A stretch of 53,108 bases of DNA from an uncultured Rhizobiaceae bacterium (GCA_947259295.1 CAMYMG010000055.1:1-53108), one strand, 5' to 3'. Shown: positions 8,285 through 17,605, counted from the stretch's first letter. Numbers and translations: made by a program. The notes: generated from the letters alone by a model not told the origin.

Positions 8285-9130
8285 ATGGCCTCGACTGTTA
8301 TTTCATTAACAACAATACCTCCACGGTTCGGGCTGATTGGGCCGACTTTGCAATCGCTGATTGAGCAGAACGCCCCAGTGGATGCCATCATATTGTGGAT
8401 ACCTGAGCGGTATCGTCGATTGGAATTCCAGGACTTCGAAATTCCCGTCGTTCCTAGAGGCGTCGAGATACGCCGGTGCGCGGTCGACTTCGGACCGGCC
8501 ACCAAGGTGCTGCCATGCGTGGAGGCGTTCCGCGGCCAAAACGTGAGAATTCTCTATTGCGACGATGACCGCATATACCACCCGGACTGGGCGATGAACT
8601 TGCTGCGGGGCAGCGAAACCTATCCCGGAGAGTGTATCGCGGAGGCCGGCGAGGTCGTGGAACTGGCCGTGCGCCGCGCCTTCAAGGCCAGTTCCGACTA
8701 TCGCGCCCTCAGGGCGCTGTCGCTTGGAATCTTCGGCTACTTCTTCCGCCGCAGAAACAGAGAGTTGGATCCGGGGCGTGGCCGGATCGATATCGCGCAC
8801 GGATATGGTGGCGTCCTCGTACAACCCGAATTTATCGCCGGCGCCGCCTTTGACATTCCTGACGTGCTTTGGACAGTGGACGACGTGTGGCTCTCCGGGC
8901 ATCTTGTCGCGAGCGGCATTACGATCCGGAAAATCGCCCGGGATCTGTCGTCGGACAAGACCCAGGTAGCGGACGTCAGCGCGCTTATCGACTACATTGC
9001 CGACGACCACGGGCGCATCGCGGCAAATCTGGCCTGCATAAGCTATTTTCAGGAACGCTACGGGATCTGGGGCGACGTTGCATCCAACGCATACTTTCGG
9101 CGTCTCGCTAAAAGGCGTCTATCGTCTTAA
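8285..9130 (+). CDS. Putative glycosyltransferase (GT-A-like, CDDD motif), copy 1
   Basis: A 281-residue protein with the look of a nucleotide-sugar transferase: an N-terminal strand VISLTTIPPRF, AIILWIP, then YCDDDRIYHPDW at residues 91-102, where the acidic triad could bind metal and nucleotide sugar as in DxD enzymes, and later GYGGVLVQP and DVLWTVDDVWLSGH. Rhizobial proteins of this kind are usually annotated only as glycosyltransferase-like. It has a clear paralogue at 40.6-41.4 kb on the minus strand with the same motifs, so similar genes bracket the glycan region. The ATG at 8285 starts the conserved part; the much longer open frame upstream is antisense to the amiC-like gene. Donor and acceptor are unknown. 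Confidence 0.75.
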   Translation: MASTVISLTTIPPRFGLIGPTLQSLIEQNAPVDAIILWIPERYRRLEFQDFEIPVVPRGVEIRRCAVDFGPATKVLPCVEAFRGQNVRILYCDDDRIYHPDWAMNLLRGSETYPGECIAEAGEVVELAVRRAFKASSDYRALRALSLGIFGYFFRRRNRELDPGRGRIDIAHGYGGVLVQPEFIAGAAFDIPDVLWTVDDVWLSGHLVASGITIRKIARDLSSDKTQVADVSALIDYIADDHGRIAANLACISYFQERYGIWGDVASNAYFRRLAKRRLSS

Positions 9131-9136
9131 GGGTGG

Positions 9137-10267
9137 CTATTGGGCTGCAATATCGGGGTTGTAGCGTTTCACGATGGATTCCACGAAGGCGTTGTTGTCC
9201 GTGAGATGGGCTCGCAGCCGTGCCAAAGCATCCTCATCGAGTCTCTTGCCCGCAGCAATGCGGGCGAGAAAGTCGATGTCGTAATAGCGCATGGCATTGC
9301 CTAGAACGAGCACTTCATCGATGAGATCGACCGTTCCCATCGGTGAGGTGATGTCGCAGACATTGTCGGAGCCGATCCTGACCTGAACGCCGACTGCCAT
9401 CAGATCTAGCACGCGCGCGATGCAGTTGTAGGTCGGCGACATGAACGGGCGGTACTGCCGCATGCTGATCGCCGCGGCGGGGCAGCAGATCACGCCAATA
9501 TTAAGCTCCGCAAGCGCCGAGGCCAGGCGCGCGAACCGTGGTTCGTCATACGTCGACGGCGATATGAAATGGACCAGCCAGACGAACGGTTCAGCGTCCG
9601 GCGGCAAGCCCAAATCCAGATGTCGCACGATGCGAACGACCGATTCGGAAGCTCCTTCAAACTGATGAAACGCCTGATCGACATGGATGTGAATTTGCTT
9701 ACCGATGCTATGAGCGAGCGACAAGGCTCTGCGGCAGCTTTCATCGAAACCTATATGCTGCGGATAAAGATCAGTGTCGTCGCGCTCCGGAAGCAGGCCG
9801 ATGAAATCTGCGAACGCCGCACCTTGTTCCAGGAGCGCCCAGCGCTGCGGTTCGTCATCTCGGAAACCGAGTGGCGAATACGCACCAATCCTCAGATCGA
9901 TTTCGCCCTTATACCGCTGCTTCAATCGTGCAAAGGTTTCTAGGGCAGTCAGACCTACGCGGTCCGCAGTCGTATCGACTACGGTATCAGCCCGGGTGGT
10001 CCCGACCGAGACCATCTCGATGATATAGCGCTCGACTCGAGCATAAAGTTGGTCAGGCTCGTAGGCCGCACTCTGGTGGACCATGGGAACGACTGCATGC
10101 TTGCCCGGCAGGGAAAGGGAAGCTCCGTCTGCGACGCCGGTAGCCCGGAGCAATTCGACGGTGTCGCGGTACGTGCCCGCGCGATCGAGGTGAAGGTGTG
10201 CGTTGAAGAGCCCGCCAAGCGAACGGACGGCCGACCGCAATTCCTCGAAATAGGGGGTCATTTCCAA
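9137..10267 (-). CDS. Amidohydrolase-superfamily metal-dependent hydrolase, cytosine-deaminase-like
   Basis: A TIM-barrel amidohydrolase of 376 residues. Metal ligands are visible as NAHLHLD (H24, H26), HIHVDQ in the middle and GSDNVCD near the C-terminus, which would supply the barrel aspartate. Cytosine deaminases normally have Glu directly after the third ligand motif (HxDE); here it is Gln (HVDQ), so true deamination of a pyrimidine is doubtful. It closes the operon with the NeuA-, NeuB- and oxidoreductase-type genes (132 bases after the NeuA gene), so I infer a role on a sugar or sugar-nucleotide intermediate, perhaps removal of an amino or acyl group. It ends 6 bases from the convergent glycosyltransferase gene. 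Confidence 0.75.
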   Translation of the reverse strand: MEMTPYFEELRSAVRSLGGLFNAHLHLDRAGTYRDTVELLRATGVADGASLSLPGKHAVVPMVHQSAAYEPDQLYARVERYIIEMVSVGTTRADTVVDTTADRVGLTALETFARLKQRYKGEIDLRIGAYSPLGFRDDEPQRWALLEQGAAFADFIGLLPERDDTDLYPQHIGFDESCRRALSLAHSIGKQIHIHVDQAFHQFEGASESVVRIVRHLDLGLPPDAEPFVWLVHFISPSTYDEPRFARLASALAELNIGVICCPAAAISMRQYRPFMSPTYNCIARVLDLMAVGVQVRIGSDNVCDITSPMGTVDLIDEVLVLGNAMRYYDIDFLARIAAGKRLDEDALARLRAHLTDNNAFVESIVKRYNPDIAAQ

Positions 10268-10399
10268 TCCCTGTTTATTGTCTCGTTCGCCGGTCGGACG
10301 TTCTCGTATCCTGAATGGTTGCCCAAATAGAGAAGCGAATCAACTCGGACCCGAAATTCGGCAAAGCCACTTTGACAGGCCGCAAGAACGAGCCACCTG

Positions 10400-11122
10400 C
10401 TATGCGTCGAGCGGGTCGCCATACCGGTCCATTAGAAATTCCGCCCATTCGAGATCGATTTCGGTATCTATGTTCGCTAATGGGCCGTCCACGACCACGG
10501 CGCCCGTCTTTAATCCCTTGATCGTCCCTTGGTTGAGAATGCATTCGCGAGTAATCGCGTAGGCTATGCCGTTACGATGAAAAACAGGGTTCAACTGCTG
10601 GCGTGCAATGATTCCCGCCGCCCTTTCGTCATAGTAGGAAAGGCTTGCATCTGCGTTGACCGTCAACTGCTTGAAAGGATGCGCCTTGCTGTCCGTCTCG
10701 CTCACCGTCCACACCGCGTCGAAACCGCCGTGCACCAGAAGTTGCAAAGTTTCCTCGACATGCGCGGGTTTCCTGCCTGGCGATGTCGGCTGCAGCATCA
10801 CAACAATGTCATAGACCACGCCGTCCAAAGCCTCCACAGCGCCGAGGGCATGGTGCAGGACGTCCCAGTCGGCGATTCGGTCACCCGAAAGTTCCGGTGG
10901 CCGACGGAAGGGCGCAGATAGACCAACTGCCTCAGCCTCCGCGGCAATCGCCTCGTGGTCGGTGGATACGATGGCGCGATCGATAGACGCGACACGGCGC
11001 GCTGTCATTCCCGCGCGAGCCACGAGCGAGACGCCCCGTAGTTCGCGAAGGTTTTTCAGCGGTACTCCCTTACTCCCGCCCCGCGCAGGCACCACTGCAA
11101 GCACACGTTTCCCGCTGATCAT
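10400..11122 (-). CDS. neuA: CMP-sugar synthetase, NeuA type (acylneuraminate cytidylyltransferase family)
   Basis: Activates a 2-keto-3-deoxy sugar acid by transfer to CMP in the cytoplasm. The nucleotide-binding loop VVPARGGSKGVPLKNL is at residues 10-25, followed by the STDHEAIAAEAE, LQPTSPGR and NGIAYAITRE blocks of the family, and the C-terminal NIDTEIDLEWAE holds the metal-binding aspartates. At 240 residues it is the usual size. It sits 32 bases after the NeuB-type synthase gene, which would make its substrate. CMP-nonulosonic acid is the most likely product; which acid is not readable from sequence. Confidence 0.88.
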   Translation of the reverse strand: MISGKRVLAVVPARGGSKGVPLKNLRELRGVSLVARAGMTARRVASIDRAIVSTDHEAIAAEAEAVGLSAPFRRPPELSGDRIADWDVLHHALGAVEALDGVVYDIVVMLQPTSPGRKPAHVEETLQLLVHGGFDAVWTVSETDSKAHPFKQLTVNADASLSYYDERAAGIIARQQLNPVFHRNGIAYAITRECILNQGTIKGLKTGAVVVDGPLANIDTEIDLEWAEFLMDRYGDPLDA

Positions 11123-11154
11123 AGGCGATCACCCGTCGGTTACCGGGCGTGCGA

Positions 11155-12687
11155 TCACAGCAAATGCCTGTCGCGAAAATACGTAAGCCACTGATCGACT
11201 TGAGTCTTACGCTGCTCCCTCGGGAGGCCGGCGATTCTCGGATCTTCGTAGAAAGAATCCGTTGGATAGCTCGTAGAGGAGATTTCTTCGAAGACACACC
11301 CTTCAAGGGTATGGAACTTGTGCCATTCTCCGGGTTTCACCAGCAATGTGTCACCCGGTTCAAGAATGTGTCTATGGCCCTCTTTGACGACCTCAAGGTC
11401 GCCGGATAGCAGCTGGAATGTCTCTTCCTTCACCTTATGGTAATGATAAGGATGCTTTTGCCGAGGCAACAGTATAACCAGCTTTTTAGCGTACTCCCGG
11501 TTTATGCAGGTGATGATTACCGCGCCGAACTCGCGAAAACGATGCAATCCGTAGTGGTGTGAAATTTCAATCGCGGCTCCGTCGTTGATACTTATTCCGG
11601 CTGTGTTCAACTGTCCCCTGACCTGCAACATGATCTGGTAGGCGAGTTGGTCGTCGCTGGTGCTGTGGGGAAGCATCGCTGTTCCGAGTGCCTCATTGGC
11701 CGCGTAATCCCTATCGGCCCGCATCCCGCTTCTGAAATCGCCTGATGTCATGCCACCTTCGGACAATGGCATGGCGAAGAAGACGTCTGCCTGGTCTAGC
11801 GGCTGGCCCATACTAACGGGCTCCCGCGCAAAAACGCCCCGCTTGAGCTCGAGCAGCGTCTGTTTTTCATCCATACGGGCGGGCGCGCGTTCCGGAGCAC
11901 CGATCATCGCACGGGCGCGGTGGAACGCGTCAATCCACCTCGTGACCTGCTCCGGCGTCGACGAGTACCCGTTCAGCTTATAGTTGTCTGTCGCAATGCC
12001 TACGTGACGTTCAAACAACCGCGCCCCTAGCGCATAAGCAATCTGGATCGCGTTTAGATTGTCGGGGGACTCGTGAGTCGACCAGCCGACCTCGACGCCG
12101 CGGTAGCGGTTCTTCAACTGGCGGATCTGATCGAGCTGGAGATCCTCGTCGGGGGTAGGATAGAGCGCCACACAATGCATCAAGCTGAAGTGGACGCGCT
12201 CAGATTCTAAATAGTTCACAAGCCAGTCGATATCGTCAATCCGCAGGCCGGCAGTTGACACAACGACCGGCTTGTTGACGCGAGCGATCTTCTCGATAAG
12301 AGGACGGTCGTCGGCGGAACAGCTCGCAATCTTGATAATGTCAAGATTCATGTCGCAAATGACGTCCACCGACTCCTCGTCAAAGGGTGTGCTCATAGTG
12401 AGCATGCCAGCTTCCTTGACCACAGGCACTAGATCGGCGAACTGTTCCATCGAGAGTCGCGTCTCGGAGAAACGCTTCACATATTTATGGTCATTGCTAT
12501 TCTGGAAATCTGGGTGAATGAATGTGTCGAGTTGGCGAAACTGAAATTTTAGAGCGCCCCGTACCCCGGCCCTGGCATTTGCCTGGCCGACCTCCTGCAC
12601 AATCCTCGCCGCGTGACCGACGTCGCCCTGGTGATTGTTAGCAAGGTCGTAGACGAACAGATCTCGGAATGAAAATGAGTTCTGCAT
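11155..12687 (-). CDS. NeuB-type nonulosonic acid synthase fused to a C-terminal cupin
   Basis: Condenses phosphoenolpyruvate with an amino-hexose-like aldose to give a 9-carbon 2-keto-3-deoxy acid. Residues about 10-290 carry the NeuB barrel (YDLANNHQGD, MSTPFDEESVD, IKIASCSADD, STAGL, MHCVALYPTP, GWSTHE, FERHVG). About residues 300-350 resemble the SAF/antifreeze-like domain (KRGVFARE, DVFFAMP). The extra C-terminal part has a cupin metal site: HYH at 415-417, Glu421 and a later WHKFH near 455. Typical NeuB proteins are about 340-350 residues; this one is 510. The ATG at 12687 is preceded by GGAGAG at good spacing, so I reject an in-frame ATG 42 bases upstream. The cupin may act as a sugar isomerase or epimerase. 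Confidence 0.87.
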   Translation of the reverse strand: MQNSFSFRDLFVYDLANNHQGDVGHAARIVQEVGQANARAGVRGALKFQFRQLDTFIHPDFQNSNDHKYVKRFSETRLSMEQFADLVPVVKEAGMLTMSTPFDEESVDVICDMNLDIIKIASCSADDRPLIEKIARVNKPVVVSTAGLRIDDIDWLVNYLESERVHFSLMHCVALYPTPDEDLQLDQIRQLKNRYRGVEVGWSTHESPDNLNAIQIAYALGARLFERHVGIATDNYKLNGYSSTPEQVTRWIDAFHRARAMIGAPERAPARMDEKQTLLELKRGVFAREPVSMGQPLDQADVFFAMPLSEGGMTSGDFRSGMRADRDYAANEALGTAMLPHSTSDDQLAYQIMLQVRGQLNTAGISINDGAAIEISHHYGLHRFREFGAVIITCINREYAKKLVILLPRQKHPYHYHKVKEETFQLLSGDLEVVKEGHRHILEPGDTLLVKPGEWHKFHTLEGCVFEEISSTSYPTDSFYEDPRIAGLPREQRKTQVDQWLTYFRDRHLL

Positions 12688-12706
12688 TATCGAGCTCTCC
12701 AATGGG

Positions 12707-13801
12707 TCAAACAATTGCGTCGGGCACATAGCCGCGAGCCCAGTCGATCCGTACGCGACGGCCTAGCCGATGCGATTGATGCGCCGCGGCGATGACGAGC
12801 ATTGTGTCAAGTCCCCGCTCGATCGAGATTGGCGAATTGCCTACCCTGCCACCCATAATTTCGGCGAGGTGATCCACCTCCCAGATGAAGTCATCCGCGC
12901 GGGTCTTTTTGATCATCACCTCTTCGGCGGCCTCGCCCGACGATGCGAATCGCACCATGTCCGCACCGGCTGTTGCGTTCGAACTCCACTCGACGAACCC
13001 CTTGTCGCACTGAATGCGCGCCGACTTTTCGGCAGGCAGCGTAACCACATCTTGTATGACATCTCCGGTCAAACCGCTCTCGGTCGTCAGCGTGATGAAC
13101 GCTGCGCGGTCGTATGCCATCCCACCGTCGGCTACCATGTCAAGCGTGGCGGAGATTTCGACGACCCGCCCCGCGCCGACGACATGGGCGAAATGCTGCC
13201 ATAGATTGATTGCGTGCGAATGCTCTCCGCTGGCGCCGCCGCCGCGCGCGGAGAAACCTAGATAGGAATCGGGTGGCCCCGATAGCCACGGATGAGCATT
13301 GAAAATGCCGGCCCAGTGTTCGCGTGTCCGGGTAGAGATCGTCTGCGGTTGCCCCAATTTCCCTTTGCCGAGGATGCGATCCGTCAGAACGGTATTCTTG
13401 CCGAGGCAGTGGTTGTAGCCCACTGCGCAGAATACGCCCGCTTTGCCAGCGGCTCTCAAAAGCTCGTCGCATCCAGCGAGGTCGGGGCCAGCCAGAGGCT
13501 TCTCGATAAGCAGGATCTTGGGGCGAGCATTGGCAAGCGCTTCCAAGGCAAGCCCCATGTGGGTATCGGGTGGGGTTCCAATAAAGACGACGTCGGCCTC
13601 GTCGCGCATGGAATCTACCGACCGTTTCAGGACGATCTCGGGATCCCATTTTCCGTACCGGCCGGGGTAAATCTCGTCGCGCGCCCGCGCCAGCGCGACG
13701 GGATCTATATCAGTGAGCGTGACTTGCCATCCGCGCGTCCGTGCAGCGTGCGCGAGGTGATTGCCTATCGAACCCGCGCCAACGATCCTGATGCTATACA
13801 T
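12707..13801 (-). CDS. Gfo/Idh/MocA-family NAD(P)-dependent oxidoreductase
   Basis: Predicted sugar dehydrogenase of 364 residues. The Rossmann fold starts IRIVGAGSIGNHLA at residues 4-17, followed by the family signature IEKPLAGP near residue 100, and a C-terminal alpha/beta domain with GGGASGEHSHAINLW, where the histidines would lie at the active site. First gene of the four-gene minus-strand operon, 19 bases before the NeuB-type start, so it probably oxidises or epimerises a nucleotide sugar or aldose precursor of the sugar acid. The 354-base gap upstream separates it from the divergent carrier-protein gene. Confidence 0.88.
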   Translation of the reverse strand: MYSIRIVGAGSIGNHLAHAARTRGWQVTLTDIDPVALARARDEIYPGRYGKWDPEIVLKRSVDSMRDEADVVFIGTPPDTHMGLALEALANARPKILLIEKPLAGPDLAGCDELLRAAGKAGVFCAVGYNHCLGKNTVLTDRILGKGKLGQPQTISTRTREHWAGIFNAHPWLSGPPDSYLGFSARGGGASGEHSHAINLWQHFAHVVGAGRVVEISATLDMVADGGMAYDRAAFITLTTESGLTGDVIQDVVTLPAEKSARIQCDKGFVEWSSNATAGADMVRFASSGEAAEEVMIKKTRADDFIWEVDHLAEIMGGRVGNSPISIERGLDTMLVIAAAHQSHRLGRRVRIDWARGYVPDAIV

Positions 13802-14155
13802 TGGTCACCCCCAAGGAAAAGCAACGATCCCGTATAGGGAGTCATTGCCGATGTCCAGAAGCCGCAGGGATCGATTGATCACCGGAATCGCAATGTGTCC
13901 TCACGATTCGTGGATTGAGTTGTGCCGAATGTGACGGTGCGGTACTCCGGCCGTGAAGGAAGCTCCTGTGGACTCGAACATGCGCAACTTTTGCGTCAAG
14001 TTATCCGCGGTCCGGACGCCTTAAGGCTAGCGTCGCCGTTGCAACTGTAGTAGCGCAAAATGCGGACTTCCCAAGCGGCCGCGAACCGCTCGTTTCAAAA
14101 AAAATGATCGTAATGAATTTCTCGCTATCGAGCCCCATGACCTTCTTACTGACCG
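13802..14155. other. Divergent intergenic region between sugar-acid operon and carrier-protein gene
   Basis: 354 bases without a convincing gene. It must hold the promoters for both directions, but I see no strong -35/-10 pair, no long inverted repeat and no operator I can name. A GGGGGTG stretch just before the minus-strand ATG at 13801 could be its ribosome binding site; the plus-strand start at 14156 has no good Shine-Dalgarno. Confidence 0.5.
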
Positions 14156-16864
14156 ATGGTAGCCATGCTTGACATCGTCAGCCTTCTTGCGAGTAGGTCC
14201 CAGTCCGACGGGGGCGCGCTCGCACTGCAGACCGAGAAGGGCGAAAGGCTGTCGTACGCCATTCTGTTTCAAAAGGCGTCGGCCATAGGAGCTAGCATAG
14301 CGGCGGCCGACGTGTCAGCCAGACGCCGACGGCCCCGCATCGGGATCGTGATGGCCAACGGTTCTCAGTTAGCGGTAGCCCTGCTTGGTGTGACGTTCGC
14401 GGCCGAAGCTGCACCTTTTAATCCCGCAAGTACGCCGTCCGAATTCGACATGTATTTCGGCCGCGCCGACATCGATGCGGTGCTAGTGAGTGCGGCCGAA
14501 GATGGGCCTGCCGTGTCGATAGCGGAGAGGCGGGGGCTGCCGCTGCTTCGCATTTCCGAAACCTACGACATCATTGGTGCTGAGCCGGCGACTAAAGTTC
14601 CCGTCAAGGCGGATCGCGATGATATTGCGCTTGTACTTATGACCTCCGGGTCGACGGGCCTGCCAAAGTTGGTGCCGCTGTCACATGGCAACGTCTGCAC
14701 TTCGGCTAGGGATGTCTGCCGCTCGATCGGCCTCGGTCGCGACGACCGCTGTCTTGCGATGTGGGAGCAATACCATATTGGCGGCTTGGTCGACCTGCTG
14801 CTCGCTCCACTGTTTTCTGGGGGCAGCATCATCTGCTCGCGCGGCTTCGATGCCGCGCTGTTCTTCAAAATCTTGCAGGAAAGTAGCCCAACCTGGTGTC
14901 AAGTGGTTCCGACCACCCTTAACGAACTGATCGGCTACGCCGAACGGTATTCGATAGAATGCAAGCCGAACAGTCTCCGACTAGTACGATCCGTCGCAGC
15001 CGCGTTGCCTCCATTGCTGATGCAGAGGGCCGAGACGGCATTCGGCGTTCCCATTATACAAACATTCGGAATGACAGAAGCAGGACCACTGATTGCGTCC
15101 ACCGCCCTGCCTCCTGCTGTTCGAAAGCCGAGCTCGGTCGGCCGATCGTGCGGAGCCGACATCAGAATTTTCGGTCCAGATGGCGAAGAGTCTCCGCGGG
15201 ATGAGGTAGGCGAAGTTGCTGTACGCGGGCCGAATGTTTTCAAGGGCTACGAGCAGGACACCGAAGCCAATCGAAACGCATTTCGGAACGGCTGGTTCCA
15301 TACTGGAGATATCGGCTACATCGATGGCGACGGAGACCTCTTCCTCACCGGGCGGGTCAAGCAACTCATCAATCGCGGCGGTGAAAAGGTCAATCCGCAG
15401 GAGGTGGATGACGCGCTGCTGACCCATCCCGCGGTGGCCGAGGCAGCGGCTTTCTCGGTGAAACACAAAACGCTCGGCGAGGACGTGGCCGCTGCGGTCG
15501 TTCTGCGTCAGACTTTGTCCCAGGATCAGCTTCGCGAATTTCTCGCGGAGCGGCTTTCGAGTTTCAAAATACCTGGCAGGATCATGGTGCTGGACAGGCT
15601 GCCGCGCAACCCTGTCGGCAAGATCGACAGGCTCGCGCTGGCGGGTATTGTGAACTCGGCGCGTGACGACGCGGGCCATGTCCCCCCGAGAAACGCATCA
15701 GAGGCCTTTCTCGTTCAGCTGTGGGCCAAGGAACTTGCTGTCGACGACGTCAGCGTGCATGACGACTTTGCCAGGCTGGGCGGCGACTCGCTGTCTGGAA
15801 TGCGCATCATGCTTGCTCTCGAAAGGGCCGTGGGTCAGCCGGTTCCGAACGAGATATTCTCGCGACACTCCACTGTTGCAGGTTTGGCCGATGCGCTAGC
15901 CCAAGAAGGAATTTCCCTGGAAACCACTGCGGACACGTCCGAAGCGGCCGCGGCCGCCCTTTTGCGCATCGAGGACGGTGTATCCGGCAAGTCGTCAGAA
16001 CCCGTTACGATTTTAGAGCAACTCGCCAAAGTTGGTTCGGCGACGGAACTCAGGGCAGCTCAGGATGCCATGTCGGTCTACGCAACACCGGACGAGCTTC
16101 GATACCTGATGGGCCGCTCGCACGGCACATTACCCGGTAGTGCGCGGAGACTGGGCCCGCTTGCGAAGTACGGCCTGCGACTGCGGCACGGTCGATGGTG
16201 TCGCAGAATAGCCCGTGATCTGCGTGGAGACCCGCAGCAATCCGCTTGGCAGCGCACGGCCATTTCCGAAATGATGCTTTACTATAAGGGTGGAGCACAG
16301 GACGCAGCCGGCAAGACTCTCATCGCCGGCTTCACCGGAAACCAGTTACGACTGATGTTGCCCACCTATCACATACTAAATTGCCTCGACCACGACAGCT
16401 TCGAACTGCTGCTCCTTAACGATCCGCGACGGAAGATGTTTATCGACGGGGTTGAGGGCGCCGGTTCGACTATCGAAGAAGTCAGCCACTTCGTGGAAGA
16501 TTTCGCTGCCCGGCGCGAATTTCGGCGCGTCGTGACGCTTGGAACAAGCGGCGGTGGTCTGGCGGCCGTGATCTGCGCCATCCGGGGGAAGTTCTCGAAG
16601 GCCATCACAATCGGATCTGCCAGCCCCGCGCGCCACCCCGCTTTCGTGGAAAAGCTGGCTTCGCTACAGCCGAATCCATCAACCAGAGTTGTCGCCACCT
16701 TCGCGGACAACGCAAGGGACGTCGACGCTGCAAATCAGCTAAAGGGCATTCTACCAAAGACGTCGCTTCTTAAGGACCGGCGCTTCACCGACCACAATCT
16801 GCTGTTCGAACTGCACAAGATCGGTGAACTGGCCAGGTTCCTGAATTCGATGGTAGACGATTAG
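14156..16864 (+). CDS. Adenylation-carrier protein fused to a hydrolase-like domain (NRPS-like, no condensation domain)
   Basis: A 902-residue protein. Residues 1-510 are an acyl/aminoacyl-AMP ligase: MTSGSTGLPK at about 162-171, TFGMTEAGP near 302, GWFHTGDIGY, GRVKQLINRGGEKV and the C-terminal NPVGKIDR lysine loop. Residues about 520-600 are a phosphopantetheine carrier domain with LGGDSLSG, Ser545 being the attachment site. After a linker, residues about 715-900 form a compact domain with KTLIAGFTG, LMLPTYHIL and GTSGGG (Ser798), ending in DHNLLFEL; this looks like a small alpha/beta hydrolase and recurs in the protein ending at 28621. It would load an acid on the carrier arm and release or transfer it. 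No condensation domain is present. An ATG at 14165 is an alternative start. Confidence 0.85.
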   Translation: MVAMLDIVSLLASRSQSDGGALALQTEKGERLSYAILFQKASAIGASIAAADVSARRRRPRIGIVMANGSQLAVALLGVTFAAEAAPFNPASTPSEFDMYFGRADIDAVLVSAAEDGPAVSIAERRGLPLLRISETYDIIGAEPATKVPVKADRDDIALVLMTSGSTGLPKLVPLSHGNVCTSARDVCRSIGLGRDDRCLAMWEQYHIGGLVDLLLAPLFSGGSIICSRGFDAALFFKILQESSPTWCQVVPTTLNELIGYAERYSIECKPNSLRLVRSVAAALPPLLMQRAETAFGVPIIQTFGMTEAGPLIASTALPPAVRKPSSVGRSCGADIRIFGPDGEESPRDEVGEVAVRGPNVFKGYEQDTEANRNAFRNGWFHTGDIGYIDGDGDLFLTGRVKQLINRGGEKVNPQEVDDALLTHPAVAEAAAFSVKHKTLGEDVAAAVVLRQTLSQDQLREFLAERLSSFKIPGRIMVLDRLPRNPVGKIDRLALAGIVNSARDDAGHVPPRNASEAFLVQLWAKELAVDDVSVHDDFARLGGDSLSGMRIMLALERAVGQPVPNEIFSRHSTVAGLADALAQEGISLETTADTSEAAAAALLRIEDGVSGKSSEPVTILEQLAKVGSATELRAAQDAMSVYATPDELRYLMGRSHGTLPGSARRLGPLAKYGLRLRHGRWCRRIARDLRGDPQQSAWQRTAISEMMLYYKGGAQDAAGKTLIAGFTGNQLRLMLPTYHILNCLDHDSFELLLLNDPRRKMFIDGVEGAGSTIEEVSHFVEDFAARREFRRVVTLGTSGGGLAAVICAIRGKFSKAITIGSASPARHPAFVEKLASLQPNPSTRVVATFADNARDVDAANQLKGILPKTSLLKDRRFTDHNLLFELHKIGELARFLNSMVDD

Positions 16865-16909
16865 CGACGCGCGTTAGGGCTGTCACTCTGGCTATCAGCG
16901 GACCAAGGC

Positions 16910-17605
16910 ATGATCTCGCATCACCACAAGGCGATCTTCGTACACATACCGAAATGCGCCGGCCAGAGTGTCGAGACTGTGTTCCTTAACGAGGTTGCGT
17001 TGACGTGGGAAACACGCGCGCCACTGCTGCTACGCCCGAACGACCAGAAGCTGCTCGGTCCACCGCGCCTTGCGCACCTGATGGCCGCTGAATACGTTCG
17101 ATGCCAGTACGTGCCCCAGTCGATGTTCGATGCCTACTTCCGTTTCGCTGTTGTTCGGAACCCGTGGGCCCGAGCCGTTTCGCTCTACAGACACCTTGAT
17201 CTCAATATATCCTTTGGGGCCTTCGTCTTTGAATGGCTGCCGGAGCAGTTTGCCAATCGCGCGTGGGAAGGCCACTACTGGTTTGTGCGGCCGCAGAGCG
17301 ACTTCATCATGGACAAAGGTGGGCAGCTGGTGGATGTGCTCCTGCGCTTCGAAAGGTTGCAAGAAGAATTCGCGGAGGTCGCTGCGCACTTGGGGCTCAG
17401 ATCGTCGTTGCCGCATGTCAACAGAACCGGCAGTCGTCCTGCTAGGAAGCGACCTTGGCGCGAGGTATTGCATCGAAATAGGCGCGAGAGCCACCCGCAA
17501 TGGTCCGACTACTACGACGCCGAGACGGTCAGCGGTATTGAGCGGCTCTACACCGCGGATGTTGCGGCGTTCAACTATCAGCCGCCTGGTAAGGTGACGC
17601 GGTGA
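16910..17605 (+). CDS. Sulfotransferase family 2-like protein
   Basis: Transfers sulfate from PAPS to a carbohydrate or other acceptor. The 231-residue product begins with the PAPS 5'-phosphosulfate loop IFVHIPKCAGQSVE at residues 9-22 and has the 3'-phosphate motif FAVVRNPWARAVSLYRHL near residues 79-96, both typical of the Sulfotransfer_2 family. It follows the carrier-protein gene by 45 bases and overlaps the next gene by 4 bases (GTGA), so the three are likely one transcript. The acceptor is unknown; the location among glycosyltransferase genes favours a surface glycan. Confidence 0.85.
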   Translation: MISHHHKAIFVHIPKCAGQSVETVFLNEVALTWETRAPLLLRPNDQKLLGPPRLAHLMAAEYVRCQYVPQSMFDAYFRFAVVRNPWARAVSLYRHLDLNISFGAFVFEWLPEQFANRAWEGHYWFVRPQSDFIMDKGGQLVDVLLRFERLQEEFAEVAAHLGLRSSLPHVNRTGSRPARKRPWREVLHRNRRESHPQWSDYYDAETVSGIERLYTADVAAFNYQPPGKVTR

